The notes below the pieces were generated by a model that was not told where the DNA came from, did no database searches, and saw nothing but the letters and a program-made list of their open reading frames with translations. A stretch of 16,211 nucleotides of DNA. Origin: an uncultured Clostridia bacterium. GTDB taxonomy: Bacteria > Bacillota > Clostridia > Peptostreptococcales > Anaerovoracaceae. Location of the stretch: positions 1-16,211 of the forward strand of contig CAKQIZ010000044.1 in NCBI GenBank assembly GCA_934247125.1, read 5' to 3'. Position numbers and translations under genes: made by a program. This document shows positions 1-8,249 of the stretch, one piece after another (position 1 is the stretch's first letter; each line of letters begins with the position of its first letter).

Positions 1-17
1 ATCCAAGCGACCCTCTT

Positions 18-45
18 ATTATACTACATATTCAGGTTATTGCAA
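18..45 (-). promoter_or_regulatory. Promoter pointing out of the left edge
   Basis: On the minus strand TTGCAA (40–45) is followed after 16 bases by a perfect TATAAT (18–23). Transcription would start near position 11 and run leftwards out of the window, so the gene it serves cannot be seen. It lies about 115 bases beyond the 3' end of rnpB, which suggests a new transcription unit. The -35 is only a 4/6 match. Confidence 0.5.
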
Positions 46-161
46 GTATTTTTCGGAAATTTTTTAGGAATTTCCATGATTTTTTGTGCAGTCATTATAC
101 AAAAGAAGTTTTAAAAAAGTGATAAATACTTCAAACAACCTCGCAGGCCATTGAAAATATA

Positions 162-511
162 TTGGGCAAGACATAAGCCGGGTTCTGTATCAGACGATCA
201 TCTATCTTGGCCTGATGTTGCCACCAGGCTCATGCGACCTACCTCTCGGACAGCGACGGGCCGCCGCTTTCCATGTCCTATTTGGTCTTGCTCCGGATGG
301 GGTTTACACGGGAGATATGTTACCATATTTCCCTGTGAGCTCTTACCTCACAATTTCAACCTTGCCACGGCATGACCCGTTTCGGCGGTGTGTTTCTGTT
401 GCACTTTCCCTATAGTTACCTACGCCGGACGTTATCCGGCATCCATGCCCTGCGGAGCCCGGACTTTCCTCATACATCCCGAAGATGCACGCGATCGTCT
501 GTCTTGCCCAA
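162..511 (-). ncRNA. rnpB: RNase P RNA (catalytic subunit of ribonuclease P)
   Basis: This RNA is the ribozyme that removes 5' leaders from precursor tRNAs. On the minus strand the molecule opens with TTGGGCAAGAC (511–501) and closes with the complementary GTCTTGCCCAA (172–162), forming helix P1. Just inside are the conserved 5' core GAGGAAAGTCCGGGCTCC and the 3' block ACAGAACCCGGCTTAT, which contain the P4 strands, and a GCAACAGAAA block lies between them. The length of about 350 nt is normal for the family, and the layout fits the ancestral A type usual in Clostridia; I did not fold the whole molecule. It has its own promoter in the gap after the Nif3-family gene. No strong terminator is visible downstream: only a 5-bp stem followed by TTTTTT near 115–137. 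Confidence 0.96.
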
Positions 512-526
512 AATATGACTTTAATA

Positions 527-555
527 TTTATAACACATAAAGCTTTTTTTGTAAA
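527..555 (-). promoter_or_regulatory. Sigma-A type promoter of rnpB
   Basis: On the minus strand TTTACA (550–555) and TATAAA (527–532) are separated by exactly 17 bases. The predicted start is near 520, about ten bases before helix P1 of the RNase P RNA. The promoter fills the short gap between the stop codon of the Nif3-family gene and rnpB, so rnpB need not depend on read-through from the sigA operon. Confidence 0.72.
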
Positions 556-566
556 GCATCCGCCTG

Positions 567-1412
567 TTACAGTATATTGAACGGATCGATATTCACAGCT
601 GATTCTGTGACTTCTGCTTTCCCTGCGATTTTCTTCTCCAGCAGCTCTCTCATCGCCTGAGCGAAGAATTTCTCCGTGCCGTAATGCCCCGCATCCAGAA
701 GACATATGCCTCGCGCTGCCGCAGCCTGCGCCTCATGATACTTCACGTCGCCTGTTATGAAAAGCTGACAGCCTGCATCTGCGGCCATTTCAGCCATATC
801 CGATCCTGCTCCCGTGCATATACCGACCGATGTTATCTCACTGTTCAGATCGCCGCATGCGCGAAGCTGCCTGATGCTCATGTTCAGCTGATTCGCAGCA
901 AGCTCTATAGCCTGCATGTACGTCAAAGGTTTTCTGAATCTGCCGATCCTTCCGATGTCCGCCTCGTCGCGGTTTTCAGCCATCTTTGACGGAGAAGCCA
1001 CGTCATCGCCCCTGAGGTTTTTCACGGACGAAAGCCGCAGCCTTTCTGCGATGATATCGTTGTTGCCGCCCCTGACCTTGTCAAAAGGCGTGTGGCACGA
1101 ATACACCGATATACCGTTCGAAACCAGCTTCATCACAGCTCTGTCCTCGCTGCTGTCATAGCTGAGCTTTCTGATACCGCTGAAAATCAGCGGATGGTGC
1201 GATACTATCATGTCTGCACCTGCCGCTACCGCCTCGTCCGCCACGGCTTCCGTTATTTCAAGACATGTTATGAGTTTTCTAACATGCTTTTCCGGGAATC
1301 CGATCAGCAGTCCGCTGTTGTCCCATGACTCCTGCAGTGATACCGGCACTGCGTCCTCTATCAGTTCAGTCACATCCGCAACTGTTACTGTACTTTTTTT
1401 TCTATCTTCCAT
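567..1412 (-). CDS. Nif3/DUF34 family dinuclear metal protein
   Basis: This is a complete member of the widespread NIF3/DUF34 family, often annotated as GTP cyclohydrolase I type 2 homolog; the cellular role of the family is not settled. Metal-site residues are visible: His72-His73 in SHHPLIF, Asp111 in HTPFD, and His243 and Glu247 in DAGHYGTE. At 281 residues it is the short form, without the roughly 100-residue central PII-like insertion of the Bacillus YqfO type. The ATG overlaps the end of trmK by 11 bases and is preceded by GGAGG nine bases upstream, so it is translationally linked to trmK. The trmK–nif3 pair directly downstream of sigA is a well-known Firmicute arrangement. The family assignment is firm; any specific reaction is not. 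Confidence 0.93.
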   Translation of the reverse strand: MEDRKKSTVTVADVTELIEDAVPVSLQESWDNSGLLIGFPEKHVRKLITCLEITEAVADEAVAAGADMIVSHHPLIFSGIRKLSYDSSEDRAVMKLVSNGISVYSCHTPFDKVRGGNNDIIAERLRLSSVKNLRGDDVASPSKMAENRDEADIGRIGRFRKPLTYMQAIELAANQLNMSIRQLRACGDLNSEITSVGICTGAGSDMAEMAADAGCQLFITGDVKYHEAQAAAARGICLLDAGHYGTEKFFAQAMRELLEKKIAGKAEVTESAVNIDPFNIL

Positions 1413-2211
1413 TTCTGTATTCCTCCAGCAAACGCTTCAGATAAGCTATCCCTCTGCATATCCTGTCTTCCTGCGCAATATCGCGCTCCTTTGCCAGCAT
1501 CACGTTTTCGAGCCTTTTCTTCTCGTTTTCCATGTTCCTGGCAAGAAATTCTTCTACCGGGCCTGCAGCCTGTGTGATCCATGGCGGCACACGATATATA
1601 ATATCCTCTCCGGTATCTTCTTCCGATGCGAACGATATGCCTCTTATGCAAAGTCTGCAGTCGTCCGTGATATTTCCGGCAGTATGCACGTCGTTCGCAC
1701 TCGTATCGCCTGTGTCAGCACCGTACTCCTGCGGACTGAGCGCCGTTATTATCTCAGGTATGAACCTTCCTTCCTCGACGAGATCCTCGTGGATTATCGT
1801 GAATCCGTTCTCAAGGAGCCATTTTCTCAGGTGTCCCTGCCTTGTTCTCGGCTGCAGTATGTACTTTCTGAAAGAGCAGGTGTGCTCCATATCGACACTC
1901 ATGATATCTCTTATGAGCATCCCGCCCATTCCCGCTATCACTACGACATCTGTTTCTCCGCTGTCCAGCACTGATATCCCGTCACCGACTCTGAAATCCG
2001 CACGCTTTCTGTCCGCACCCAGCATGTCGAGATTATCCGAGCCTTTCATCAGAGACGGACGGCTGACGTCAGTCATTATTACCGACGGCGAGATATCGTT
2101 TTCTATCAGATATATAGGTAAAAAACCATGGTCTGTGCCGATATCAGCCATGGTTTCACCTTCATTTATCCTGTCTGCTATTTTCTGCAGTCTTATACTT
2201 AATTCAGTCAT
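1402..2211 (-). CDS. trmK: tRNA (adenine22-N1)-methyltransferase
   Basis: The protein methylates N1 of adenine 22 in tRNA using S-adenosylmethionine. The SAM-binding loop is DIGTDHG at residues 23–29, and the second family signature IAGMGGMLI covers 92–100. The QPRT stretch at 120–123 leads into the typical segment with LRKWLLENGF, and a charged coiled-coil-like helix forms the C-terminus, as in Bacillus TrmK. At 269 residues it is about 30 longer than the usual 230–240. The surplus is a low-conservation acidic/polar stretch at roughly 158–200 between the Rossmann core and the C-terminal helices. It starts five bases after the sigA stop and ends overlapping the next gene, so it is cotranscribed with both. 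Confidence 0.93.
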   Translation of the reverse strand: MTELSIRLQKIADRINEGETMADIGTDHGFLPIYLIENDISPSVIMTDVSRPSLMKGSDNLDMLGADRKRADFRVGDGISVLDSGETDVVVIAGMGGMLIRDIMSVDMEHTCSFRKYILQPRTRQGHLRKWLLENGFTIIHEDLVEEGRFIPEIITALSPQEYGADTGDTSANDVHTAGNITDDCRLCIRGISFASEEDTGEDIIYRVPPWITQAAGPVEEFLARNMENEKKRLENVMLAKERDIAQEDRICRGIAYLKRLLEEYRNGR

Positions 2212-2215
2212 GTTT

Positions 2216-3469
2216 CTATTCCAGGTAGTCCTTGAGTTTCTTGCTTCTGGTCGGGTGTCTCAGCTTTCTGAGGGCTTTCGCCTCTATCTGTCTGATCCTC
2301 TCACGGGTAACGTCGAATTTCTTTCCGACTTCCTCGAGCGTTCTGGCTCTTCCGTCCTCGAGACCGAATCTGAGCTTCAGCACCTTCTGCTCTCTTTCGG
2401 TGAGAGTCCCCAGCACGTCGACCAGCTGCTCTTTGAGCATGGAAAACGCTGCAGCTTCTGCCGGCGCCGGCGCATCGTCGTCCGGTATGAAGTCTCCGAG
2501 ATGGCTGTCCTCTTCCTCTCCGATAGGAGTTTCCAGTGAGACAGGCTCCTGGGAGATCTTGAGTATCTCTCTTACCTTTTCTACAGATATGCCCATCTCT
2601 GCAGCGATCTCATCAGGGGTCGGCTCTCTGCCTTCCTCCTGGAGCAGCTGTCTTGAGACTCTTATAAGTTTATTGATCGTTTCGACCATATGCACAGGTA
2701 TCCTTATCGTCCTTGCCTGGTCAGCTATCGATCTGGTGATCGCCTGCCTGATCCACCATGTAGCGTAGGTACTGAATTTGTAGCCCTTCGTCCAGTCAAA
2801 TTTGTCAACAGCTTTTATAAGTCCGAGGTTTCCTTCCTGTATCAGGTCGAGGAACAGCATGCCTCTTCCTACATATTTCTTGGCGATACTTACCACCAGT
2901 CTGAGGTTTGCCTCGCAGAGCTTCTGCTTCGCATACTCGTCACCCTGCTCCATCCTCTTGGCGAGATCGATCTCCTCCTGCGCAGTGAGGAGCGGCACCT
3001 TTCCTATCTCCTTCAGGTACATCCTGACAGGATCGTCGACAGCGATGCTCTTTGAGATCGTTGCTTCGAGATCGATCTCCTTTGCCTCCGGATTTTCGGC
3101 TATCACCGCCTCCACTTCCGGATCGTCCACTTCCTCGTCCTCGAGCTCCAGCAGATCGATATCGTCAGGCTCGCTTTCCATATCGACCTCGACACCCTTG
3201 CTCATCAGAAGTTCATAGATCTCTTCCATCTGATCCTTGTCGAGCTCCATGTCTCCGAGTCTGTTCGAAACATCTGTATATGAAAGCGACTTTTTCTTCT
3301 TTGATAAAGCTTTCTCTGTCAGATCCTTTATGATCTGCGCTTTTGTTTCCTCGTCAAGCACTTCGTTTTCTGCAAATTCGCCATTCTGCAAAGTTTCGGC
3401 CTTATCGCCTGCTTTTTCAGTGTTTATCTTCTTTGTTTTTTTCTTTTTTACGTCTTTTGTATCAGCCAT
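2216..3469 (-). CDS. sigA: Primary RNA polymerase sigma factor (SigA/RpoD)
   Basis: This is the vegetative sigma factor that directs RNA polymerase to housekeeping promoters. The 417 residues contain a lysine-rich N-terminus (1–20), an acidic region 1 with a run of Asp/Glu near 96–120, region 1.2 from [12 protein letters not shown] (145–156), and regions 2.1–2.4 with the canonical [13 protein letters not shown] and [15 protein letters not shown] (230–244). Region 3 has [10 protein letters not shown], and region 4.2 has the helix-turn-helix [18 protein letters not shown] close to the C-terminus. All conserved regions are intact. It begins ten bases after the dnaG stop; GAGGGG next to that stop serves as its ribosome binding site. 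The dnaG–sigA order is the classical macromolecular-synthesis operon of Firmicutes. Confidence 0.98.
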   Translation of the reverse strand: MADTKDVKKKKTKKINTEKAGDKAETLQNGEFAENEVLDEETKAQIIKDLTEKALSKKKKSLSYTDVSNRLGDMELDKDQMEEIYELLMSKGVEVDMESEPDDIDLLELEDEEVDDPEVEAVIAENPEAKEIDLEATISKSIAVDDPVRMYLKEIGKVPLLTAQEEIDLAKRMEQGDEYAKQKLCEANLRLVVSIAKKYVGRGMLFLDLIQEGNLGLIKAVDKFDWTKGYKFSTYATWWIRQAITRSIADQARTIRIPVHMVETINKLIRVSRQLLQEEGREPTPDEIAAEMGISVEKVREILKISQEPVSLETPIGEEEDSHLGDFIPDDDAPAPAEAAAFSMLKEQLVDVLGTLTEREQKVLKLRFGLEDGRARTLEEVGKKFDVTRERIRQIEAKALRKLRHPTRSKKLKDYLE

Positions 3470-3479
3470 TCCGTGCCCC

Positions 3480-5237
3480 TCACTTCTTTATTTTTTTCTG
3501 TATTTCTATAAGCTGCTGTGTAAGCCTTATTATTTCTTCGTGGTTTTCTTCCTCATCTGCCATGGAAAGGCGCACGAGGATCTCTTCTTCCTGCTTTTTG
3601 AGTTCTTTCTTTCTTATCTGTGCGATGCATTCGTCAAAGACAGACCGTTCAGTGCCCGGCGATATTATCTCTGCCTCTATTTCCGCAAGACATACGGTGC
3701 ATTCCTCATCCAGCCTGTCCCTGAGCGCATTGATATCAAGTATATGCCTGCCGTCACAGATTTGCAATATGTTTTCGTATATACTTTTCCCCTGTTCGCT
3801 CCTGAAGACGATATTCCTTATATCTTCCGGCAGACAGATGTAGACGGGATCTGTGATCATCAGCTTCAGCAGGTTCTTCTCTGCAGCCGGCATCTCCGCA
3901 GCCGTCTCTGCTGCCCGGTCGTCGTCCCGGTAATGATGTTCGCCGCCCGGCGGCACCTTTTCCTGACTATTATTGCCTGAATACTCAAATCTTATAGCCC
4001 CCTCCGAAACACCCGTTTCCTCAGCGAGCTTTTTTATGTAGATATCAGCCTCCACAGGCTTCATCCCGCGCAGCACGTCTACCGCATCTCTTATAAAATC
4101 TACTCTCTGCTGTTCATCCGACAGATCATACTTCGCCTTTACGAACCCCAGTTTGAAGTCTCCATACGGCAGTGCGTTTTCTATCAGTTCCTGGAAAGCC
4201 CTGCGCCCGTTCTTTTTCACGAACTCATCAGGATCCTTGCCTTCTGTGACTTTCAGCACCTTTGCTCTGCAGTCTTCTCTGTAGAGTATGTCCAGTCCGC
4301 GCATAGCCGCGTTCTGTCCGGCCTGGTCGGCGTCGTAAGAAAGTATCACGTTTTTCGTGTACCTCCTTATCAGTCTCGCCTGATTCTCGGTAAGTGCCGT
4401 TCCCAGCGATGCCGAAACATTCCGCACTCCACTCTGATAGAGTGAGACGACATCCATATATCCTTCCACCAGGACGATGGCATCTTCCTTTCTCGCCTCT
4501 GCACCTGACAGATTCAGACCATAGAGGTTGTACTTCTTTCTGAAAACAGGAGATTCCTGCGAATTGAGATACTTCGGCTCTCCATCTCCTATTATACGGC
4601 CTCCGAAGCCGATGACCTTTCCTCCCGTATTCTGTATCGGGAAGATCACCCTGCCTCGGAACTTGTCGTAGTATCTGCCGTCTTTTTTTGATTTCGATAC
4701 GAGACCGAGCTCGAGCATCTTGTCTTCCGAAAACCCTTTTCCTTTCAGAAAAGTGTACAGACTGTCCCATCTGTCGTCAGCGTATCCTATTCCGAATCTG
4801 TTGAGGGTCTCCTCTGAGATACCTCTGTTTTTCATATATGTATATCCCGGATTGCTGTGCTGACGCAGCGCCCTGTAATAAAACCGGGCCGCCTGACGGT
4901 TTATCTCGTAAAGCTCCTCCTTGTCCCTGCTTCCGCCGAAAGCGCCTTCAAGGCTGATGCCGTACTCCTTCGCCAGCATTTCCACAGCCCCTTTGAAATC
5001 AAGGTTGTAGTAGCGCTTTACAAATTCGATGACATCTCCCGTCGCTCCGCAGCCGAAACACGTGAATATCTGTTTTGTTTCCGATACAATAAAAGAAGGT
5101 GTTTTTTCATTGTGGAAAGGACAGATACCTTTGTAATTATTTCCCGTTCTCTTTAAAGAAACGACCCTGCCTATAACATCTACAATGTTACACCTGCTTT
5201 TTATCTCATCTGCTATATTTACATTATTACTACTCAC
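3480..5237 (-). CDS. dnaG: DNA primase
   Basis: This primase lays down RNA primers at the replication fork in partnership with the DnaB-type helicase. The zinc-binding domain has Cys39, His42, Cys60 and Cys63 (CPFH … CFGC). The polymerase core has the basic segment around 195–245, and the Toprim domain carries Glu258 in VEGYMD and Asp302/Asp304 in YDADQAG. The C-terminal third is a helical helicase-interaction domain ending in a lysine-rich coiled coil. The length of 585 residues is normal. The start is GTG, preceded by AGAGGGG five bases away; no nearby ATG fits better. It follows dgt after a 175-bp gap (5238–5412), whose AT-rich half next to the GTG gives no convincing promoter, so it is probably read from the dgt promoter, perhaps with an internal one. 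Confidence 0.97.
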   Translation of the reverse strand: MSSNNVNIADEIKSRCNIVDVIGRVVSLKRTGNNYKGICPFHNEKTPSFIVSETKQIFTCFGCGATGDVIEFVKRYYNLDFKGAVEMLAKEYGISLEGAFGGSRDKEELYEINRQAARFYYRALRQHSNPGYTYMKNRGISEETLNRFGIGYADDRWDSLYTFLKGKGFSEDKMLELGLVSKSKKDGRYYDKFRGRVIFPIQNTGGKVIGFGGRIIGDGEPKYLNSQESPVFRKKYNLYGLNLSGAEARKEDAIVLVEGYMDVVSLYQSGVRNVSASLGTALTENQARLIRRYTKNVILSYDADQAGQNAAMRGLDILYREDCRAKVLKVTEGKDPDEFVKKNGRRAFQELIENALPYGDFKLGFVKAKYDLSDEQQRVDFIRDAVDVLRGMKPVEADIYIKKLAEETGVSEGAIRFEYSGNNSQEKVPPGGEHHYRDDDRAAETAAEMPAAEKNLLKLMITDPVYICLPEDIRNIVFRSEQGKSIYENILQICDGRHILDINALRDRLDEECTVCLAEIEAEIISPGTERSVFDECIAQIRKKELKKQEEEILVRLSMADEEENHEEIIRLTQQLIEIQKKIKK

Positions 5238-5412
5238 TTTTTCCCCTCTTGAAAACTGCGATGCATAATATTATTTACGACAGGAATCAGCACTTTCCTT
5301 TTTTTATTTTTATATTTTTTGTTTTATTTATCGTGCTGCTTTCTGCGCTGCGCTCTGCTGTGCGTCTCGGTGTATGATCGGAGCGTGAGTCTTTTGCAAA
5401 ACCCCCGCCTGT

Positions 5413-6423
5413 CTATCTCCAGCCCTTTGCAACGAACAGTTCTTCATAGAGGTTTATCGCATATCTGTCTGTCATGCCTGCGATATGATCCTTGACAAGC
5501 TCCGCATCTGTGAAGCTGTCACGCATCGCGCGAAGATCATCCGGCAGGCTGTCGGGATTTTCCAGGAAATAGTGGTACAAAGAGACGATGATGTTCCTCA
5601 CCTGGCTCACGTCTTCCGCTCGCTTTACCCTGTCGTTGTGATACACGTTCCTGAACATGTAAGTCCTCAGCTCATCCATGGCCTGGCAGCGTTCCCCGCT
5701 GAGCTGAGCTGTCGGCCTGCCGCTGCTGTTTTCTATCATATCTCTCACGAGAGTGTCTATACGTTTCTTATGTGTGTCTCCAAGCACAGAGATACTTTCT
5801 TTAGGCAGATCCTCCGCAGTGATGATGCCGCTTCTTATAGCATCATCTATATCGTGATTGATATATGCTATGCGGTCACTTGTCTTAACGACCTGACCTT
5901 CTGCCGTCACAGGCATCGTGCTCCCCGTATGGTTCAGTATCCCGTCACGCACTTCGAACGTCAGGTTCATTCCTTTCCTGCTGCTCCCCGACTCCAGCAC
6001 ATCCACGACTCTGAGACTCTGCACGTTGTGCCTGAAGCCTCCCGGATATATCTCGTTGAGCACGGCTTCACCGCTGTGCCCGAAAGGTGTGTGCCCGAGA
6101 TCGTGCCCCATCGCTATCGCCTCGGTAAGGTCTTCATTGAGCCCCGCGCCTCTTGCGATGGTCCTTGCTATCTGTGAGACCTCTATCGTATGTGTAAGCC
6201 TCGTCCTGTAATGGTCTCCCTCCGGCGCCAGAAACACCTGCGTTTTGTGCATGAGCCTCCTGAATGCCTTGGAATGCACTATCCTGTCTCTGTCGCGCTG
6301 ATAATCGGTCCTGATGCTGCACTTCTCCTCAGGCAGCTTCCGTCCCCTGCTCGCTGCGGCCTTTGCAGCATATGGCGACAGATATTCAAATTCTCTCTTT
6401 TCGAAGACTTCTCTTGTGACCAT
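5413..6423 (-). CDS. dgt: HD-domain deoxynucleoside triphosphate triphosphohydrolase (dGTPase-like)
   Basis: The protein hydrolyses dNTPs, typically dGTP, to the nucleoside and tripolyphosphate, trimming deoxynucleotide pools. The HD metal site is complete: His78 in RLTHTIEV, His107-Asp108 in GHDLGHTPFGH, and Asp183 in SDRIAYINHDIDD. At 336 residues it is the short form common in Gram-positive and many other bacteria rather than the roughly 500-residue E. coli enzyme. An upstream in-frame Met at 6462 exists, but the ATG at 6423 is preceded by a strong GGAGGT and matches the family N-terminus (EYLSPYA, then RTDYQRDRDRI). It is the first gene of the dgt–dnaG–sigA–trmK–nif3 run; its promoter overlaps the end of the preceding small gene. 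Substrate preference within dNTPs is inferred from the family. Confidence 0.93.
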   Translation of the reverse strand: MVTREVFEKREFEYLSPYAAKAAASRGRKLPEEKCSIRTDYQRDRDRIVHSKAFRRLMHKTQVFLAPEGDHYRTRLTHTIEVSQIARTIARGAGLNEDLTEAIAMGHDLGHTPFGHSGEAVLNEIYPGGFRHNVQSLRVVDVLESGSSRKGMNLTFEVRDGILNHTGSTMPVTAEGQVVKTSDRIAYINHDIDDAIRSGIITAEDLPKESISVLGDTHKKRIDTLVRDMIENSSGRPTAQLSGERCQAMDELRTYMFRNVYHNDRVKRAEDVSQVRNIIVSLYHYFLENPDSLPDDLRAMRDSFTDAELVKDHIAGMTDRYAINLYEELFVAKGWR

Positions 6424-6426
6424 TTT

Positions 6427-6432
6427 ACCTCC
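6427..6432 (-). promoter_or_regulatory. Ribosome binding site that fixes the dgt start
   Basis: On the minus strand GGAGGT stands three bases before the ATG at 6423. The alternative in-frame Met at 6462 has no comparable site, so the shorter protein is preferred. Confidence 0.85.
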
Positions 6433-6512
6433 GGTTTTATCACAGACTCCCGCACATGCCATGGATGTCCGGTGCGTGCATGCATCTCTGTTATCCTGCT
6501 TTTTCAGTATAT

Positions 6513-6542
6513 ATAATACTATCCGGCAGGCTATGTTGTAAA
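6513..6542 (-). promoter_or_regulatory. Sigma-A type promoter of the dgt–dnaG–sigA operon
   Basis: On the minus strand TTTACA (6537–6542) and TATTAT (6513–6518) are separated by 18 bases. The -35 lies inside the last codons of the preceding small gene. The predicted start near 6506 gives a leader of about 80 bases before the dgt ATG. This places the housekeeping operon under its own control rather than that of the catalase-like gene upstream. Confidence 0.6.
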
Positions 6543-6725
6543 GTCGTTTCTGCGGCTTATGTTCTCTGCCAGCTGCCCGTCTGCCTCGCCGATCAGCGCC
6601 GTGATCCTTTCCTGAAGTTCTCTGTCGAGAAAAAAGATATCCTCTGCGACCGCCTCCTCGAGATCCCGGCGCTGTGCGTTATCCATCTCTCTGTAAAAGC
6701 TGTGGGCCTGCAGCATTTCCTTCAA
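6531..6725 (-). CDS. Unrecognised 64-residue protein, TTG start, coupled to catalase-like gene
   Basis: I do not recognise this protein. It is mostly charged and helical, with heptad-like stretches (for example RDLEEAVAEDIFFLDRELQE around residues 19–38), and has no signal peptide, membrane segment or cysteine. The start is TTG at 6725, which shares bases with the TGA of the upstream catalase-like gene (overlap of four bases). A strong AGGGGGAG lies six bases before the TTG, so translational coupling is likely. An ATG three codons later lacks a properly spaced site. It ends in the -35 of the dgt promoter. The tight overlap suggests it works with the catalase-like protein, but nothing in the sequence says how. 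Confidence 0.68.
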   Translation of the reverse strand: MKEMLQAHSFYREMDNAQRRDLEEAVAEDIFFLDRELQERITALIGEADGQLAENISRRNDFTT

Positions 6726-7705
6726 TATGAGCTCCCCCTTTCCATGGCCTCTGTCCTGTACAGAAAATCCATAAGGTCTTCGAGACCGTCTCTGTAAAGT
6801 TCTATGCCTTTCACCGCTCTGCCGGGTATGAAGCTCGTCAGATCATGCATGTTTTCCCTGTCATCAGCGAGCTCGGTGATGCGCATCACACCCGCCAGGA
6901 CACACGGGACTGTTTCTTCATCCCACTCTATAGTGCGTTTCGGATGTTCTTCCGTGTCAAACTCGCTTTCAGGTATCATCTGCACATAAAGATCGAATGA
7001 CGGGAAGCGGCCTTCGGAAATGTCGGAAACAAGCTCTTTGAATGCCGTGTCACAGTCGAATCCAGCCATGAATTCAGCGGTTATGCGGTCGTTCACCTTC
7101 TCTCGCAAAGCCGTTCTGTCCGCCTCATTACCTGCCGCAGCGCATGACGGGACCCATCTGTACCTCACGAACCACTTTTCACCTGAATCATTCTCCCAGA
7201 CAGTTGTGTTTACAGAAAACCATTTTATGTTTATGAACGTTCCCGCGATGCCTTCATACGAAAACAGTCTCAGCGCACAGTGCAGCGATTCCGGGTTTTC
7301 CGCGATGAACTCCCAGAACCTTCTGCTGTTCAGGCCGTCACAGTGCTCTCTGCGCGTGAATGCCCTTATGAGCTCCGGCAGCTTTTGCTTTTCATCGATA
7401 AAAAATACAGGTATGCTGTGACAGACCATGTCGTACTCCTGGCTGCCATGGAATTTGACGCTCATTCCTTTTATATTCCGGACAGTGTCTGCCGTCCCTT
7501 TCTGCCCGAACATCGATGCGAACCTCACTGTGACCGGAGTGACCATGTCCGTACTGCCGAAGATCTCTGCCCTTGTGCGATCCGCAAAGGACATGTACGG
7601 CCTGAAAAATCCGCGTACAGTCAGCCCCTTGCGAAACAGCAGCCGCGGTCTCGGCATCTCTTTTATCATTCTCTGTATCTGCTCCAGCATCTGAAAATCT
7701 GTCAT
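6722..7705 (-). CDS. Catalase-superfamily protein with altered heme pocket
   Basis: The fold is that of heme catalases: TPVTVRFASMFGQKGTADTV (56–75), then RNIKGMSVKFH (76–86), YDMVCHSIPVFFID (91–104) and ENPESLHCALRLFS match catalase core blocks in order. At 327 residues it is a short form, without the long C-terminal part of classical catalases. By eye alignment, the essential distal His (usual VVHARG) is Phe24 in LLFRKG, and the distal Asn region reads CHS (95–97) instead of GNN. Tyr316 near the C-terminus may be the proximal heme ligand, but the usual Arg four residues before it is Met312. Peroxide dismutation is therefore doubtful; an allene-oxide-synthase-like, peroxidase-like or non-catalytic role is possible. 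The start at 7705 is chosen for GAGGTGG five bases upstream; an earlier Met at 7903 would run into dut. It is preceded by a stem-loop and coupled to a 64-residue gene. Confidence 0.82.
   Translation of the reverse strand: MTDFQMLEQIQRMIKEMPRPRLLFRKGLTVRGFFRPYMSFADRTRAEIFGSTDMVTPVTVRFASMFGQKGTADTVRNIKGMSVKFHGSQEYDMVCHSIPVFFIDEKQKLPELIRAFTRREHCDGLNSRRFWEFIAENPESLHCALRLFSYEGIAGTFINIKWFSVNTTVWENDSGEKWFVRYRWVPSCAAAGNEADRTALREKVNDRITAEFMAGFDCDTAFKELVSDISEGRFPSFDLYVQMIPESEFDTEEHPKRTIEWDEETVPCVLAGVMRITELADDRENMHDLTSFIPGRAVKGIELYRDGLEDLMDFLYRTEAMERGSSY
6732..6739 (-). promoter_or_regulatory. Ribosome binding site inside the end of the catalase-like gene
   Basis: On the minus strand AGGGGGAG is six bases before a TTG codon. 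It is the main evidence that the 64-residue frame starts with TTG rather than with the ATG three codons later. Confidence 0.65.
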
Positions 7706-7765
7706 ATGCACCACCTCAACATTATAGTATGGTGCCGGGCGGATTTTGTTCTGGATATTATCAAA

Positions 7766-7805
7766 CGGCTCCGGATACCAGATCTGTATCTGATGTCCGA
7801 AGCCG
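7766..7805 (-). terminator. Stem-loop between dut and the catalase-like gene
   Basis: On the minus strand CGGCTTCGGA pairs with TCCGGAGCCG (one G·U), and an inner CAGAT/ATCTG pair closes an ACAG loop. The structure starts 15 bases after the dut stop. The run after it is only TTTGAT, so it is a weak terminator, an attenuator or a stabilising 3' structure. It suggests that the M16–dut unit partly ends here. Confidence 0.5.
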
Positions 7806-7820
7806 CTGTTATCTCTGCAT

Positions 7821-8249
7821 TTATACGCCTGTATGTCCGAAGCCGCCTTCACCGCGCTCCGTTTCGGAAAGCACCTCGACTTTCTCAAAGCCTGCCTTTT
7901 CATATCTGGCTGCGACCATCTGCGCTATCCTGTCACCGTTTCTGACGATAAAAGCTTCATCTCCCCAGTTTATCAGAGAGACCATGATCTCTCCGCGATA
8001 GTCGCTGTCTATAGTGCCTATGCCGTTCGTCAGCCCTATACCGTGCTTCACGGCAAGTCCGCTGCGCGCACGTATCTGCACCTCAAAGCCTGCCGGTATT
8101 TCCATGAAAAGTCCCGTCGGTATCAGCGCCCGGCGCCCCGGCATTATCTCCACCGGCTTGTCGATATACGCTCTGATATCCATGCCGGCCGAACCTTCCG
8201 TCTCATATCGCGGCAGTTCGCCGGACAGTGTCTTTATCTTTATCTTCAT
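7821..8249 (-). CDS. dut: dUTP diphosphatase (trimeric dUTPase)
   Basis: The enzyme hydrolyses dUTP to dUMP and pyrophosphate, which supplies thymidylate synthesis and keeps uracil out of DNA. All five trimeric dUTPase motifs are present in order: AGMDIRAY (21–28), RSGLAVKHG (62–70), [14 protein letters not shown] (75–88) with the catalytic Asp83 in the usual DxD arrangement, [10 protein letters not shown] (103–112), and the C-terminal arm [10 protein letters not shown] (132–141). The last motif carries His in place of the common Ser. The length of 142 residues is typical. Its ATG overlaps the stop of the M16 peptidase gene in an ATGA, so the two are translationally coupled. A stem-loop follows its stop. 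Confidence 0.97.
   Translation of the reverse strand: MKIKIKTLSGELPRYETEGSAGMDIRAYIDKPVEIMPGRRALIPTGLFMEIPAGFEVQIRARSGLAVKHGIGLTNGIGTIDSDYRGEIMVSLINWGDEAFIVRNGDRIAQMVAARYEKAGFEKVEVLSETERGEGGFGHTGV

Noticed and set aside
55..75. Inverted repeat GGAAATT/AATTTCC as terminator of rnpB
   Set aside because: On the minus strand it is followed by GAAAAATA rather than a T run, and it is all A/T-rich and weak.
1532..2539. Long plus-strand open frame opposite trmK and the end of sigA
   Set aside because: Ser/Leu/Ile-rich antisense translation of known genes with no family features; the same applies to the frames at 3237–3980 and 8582–9373.
5238..5412. Promoter for dnaG in the dgt–dnaG gap (TTGCAA … CATACA, or TAATAT near 5265)
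   Set aside because: Each has only one acceptable hexamer at correct spacing; the AT-rich tract makes chance matches likely.
7721..7726. Perfect TATAAT on the minus strand upstream of the catalase-like gene
   Set aside because: No acceptable -35 is present at 17 bases, and the start would fall inside the ribosome binding site.
7706..7903. N-terminal extension of the catalase-like protein by 66 residues from the ATG at 7903
   Set aside because: It would overlap dut by more than 80 bases and read through the stem-loop; the ATG at 7705 has a good GAGGTGG.
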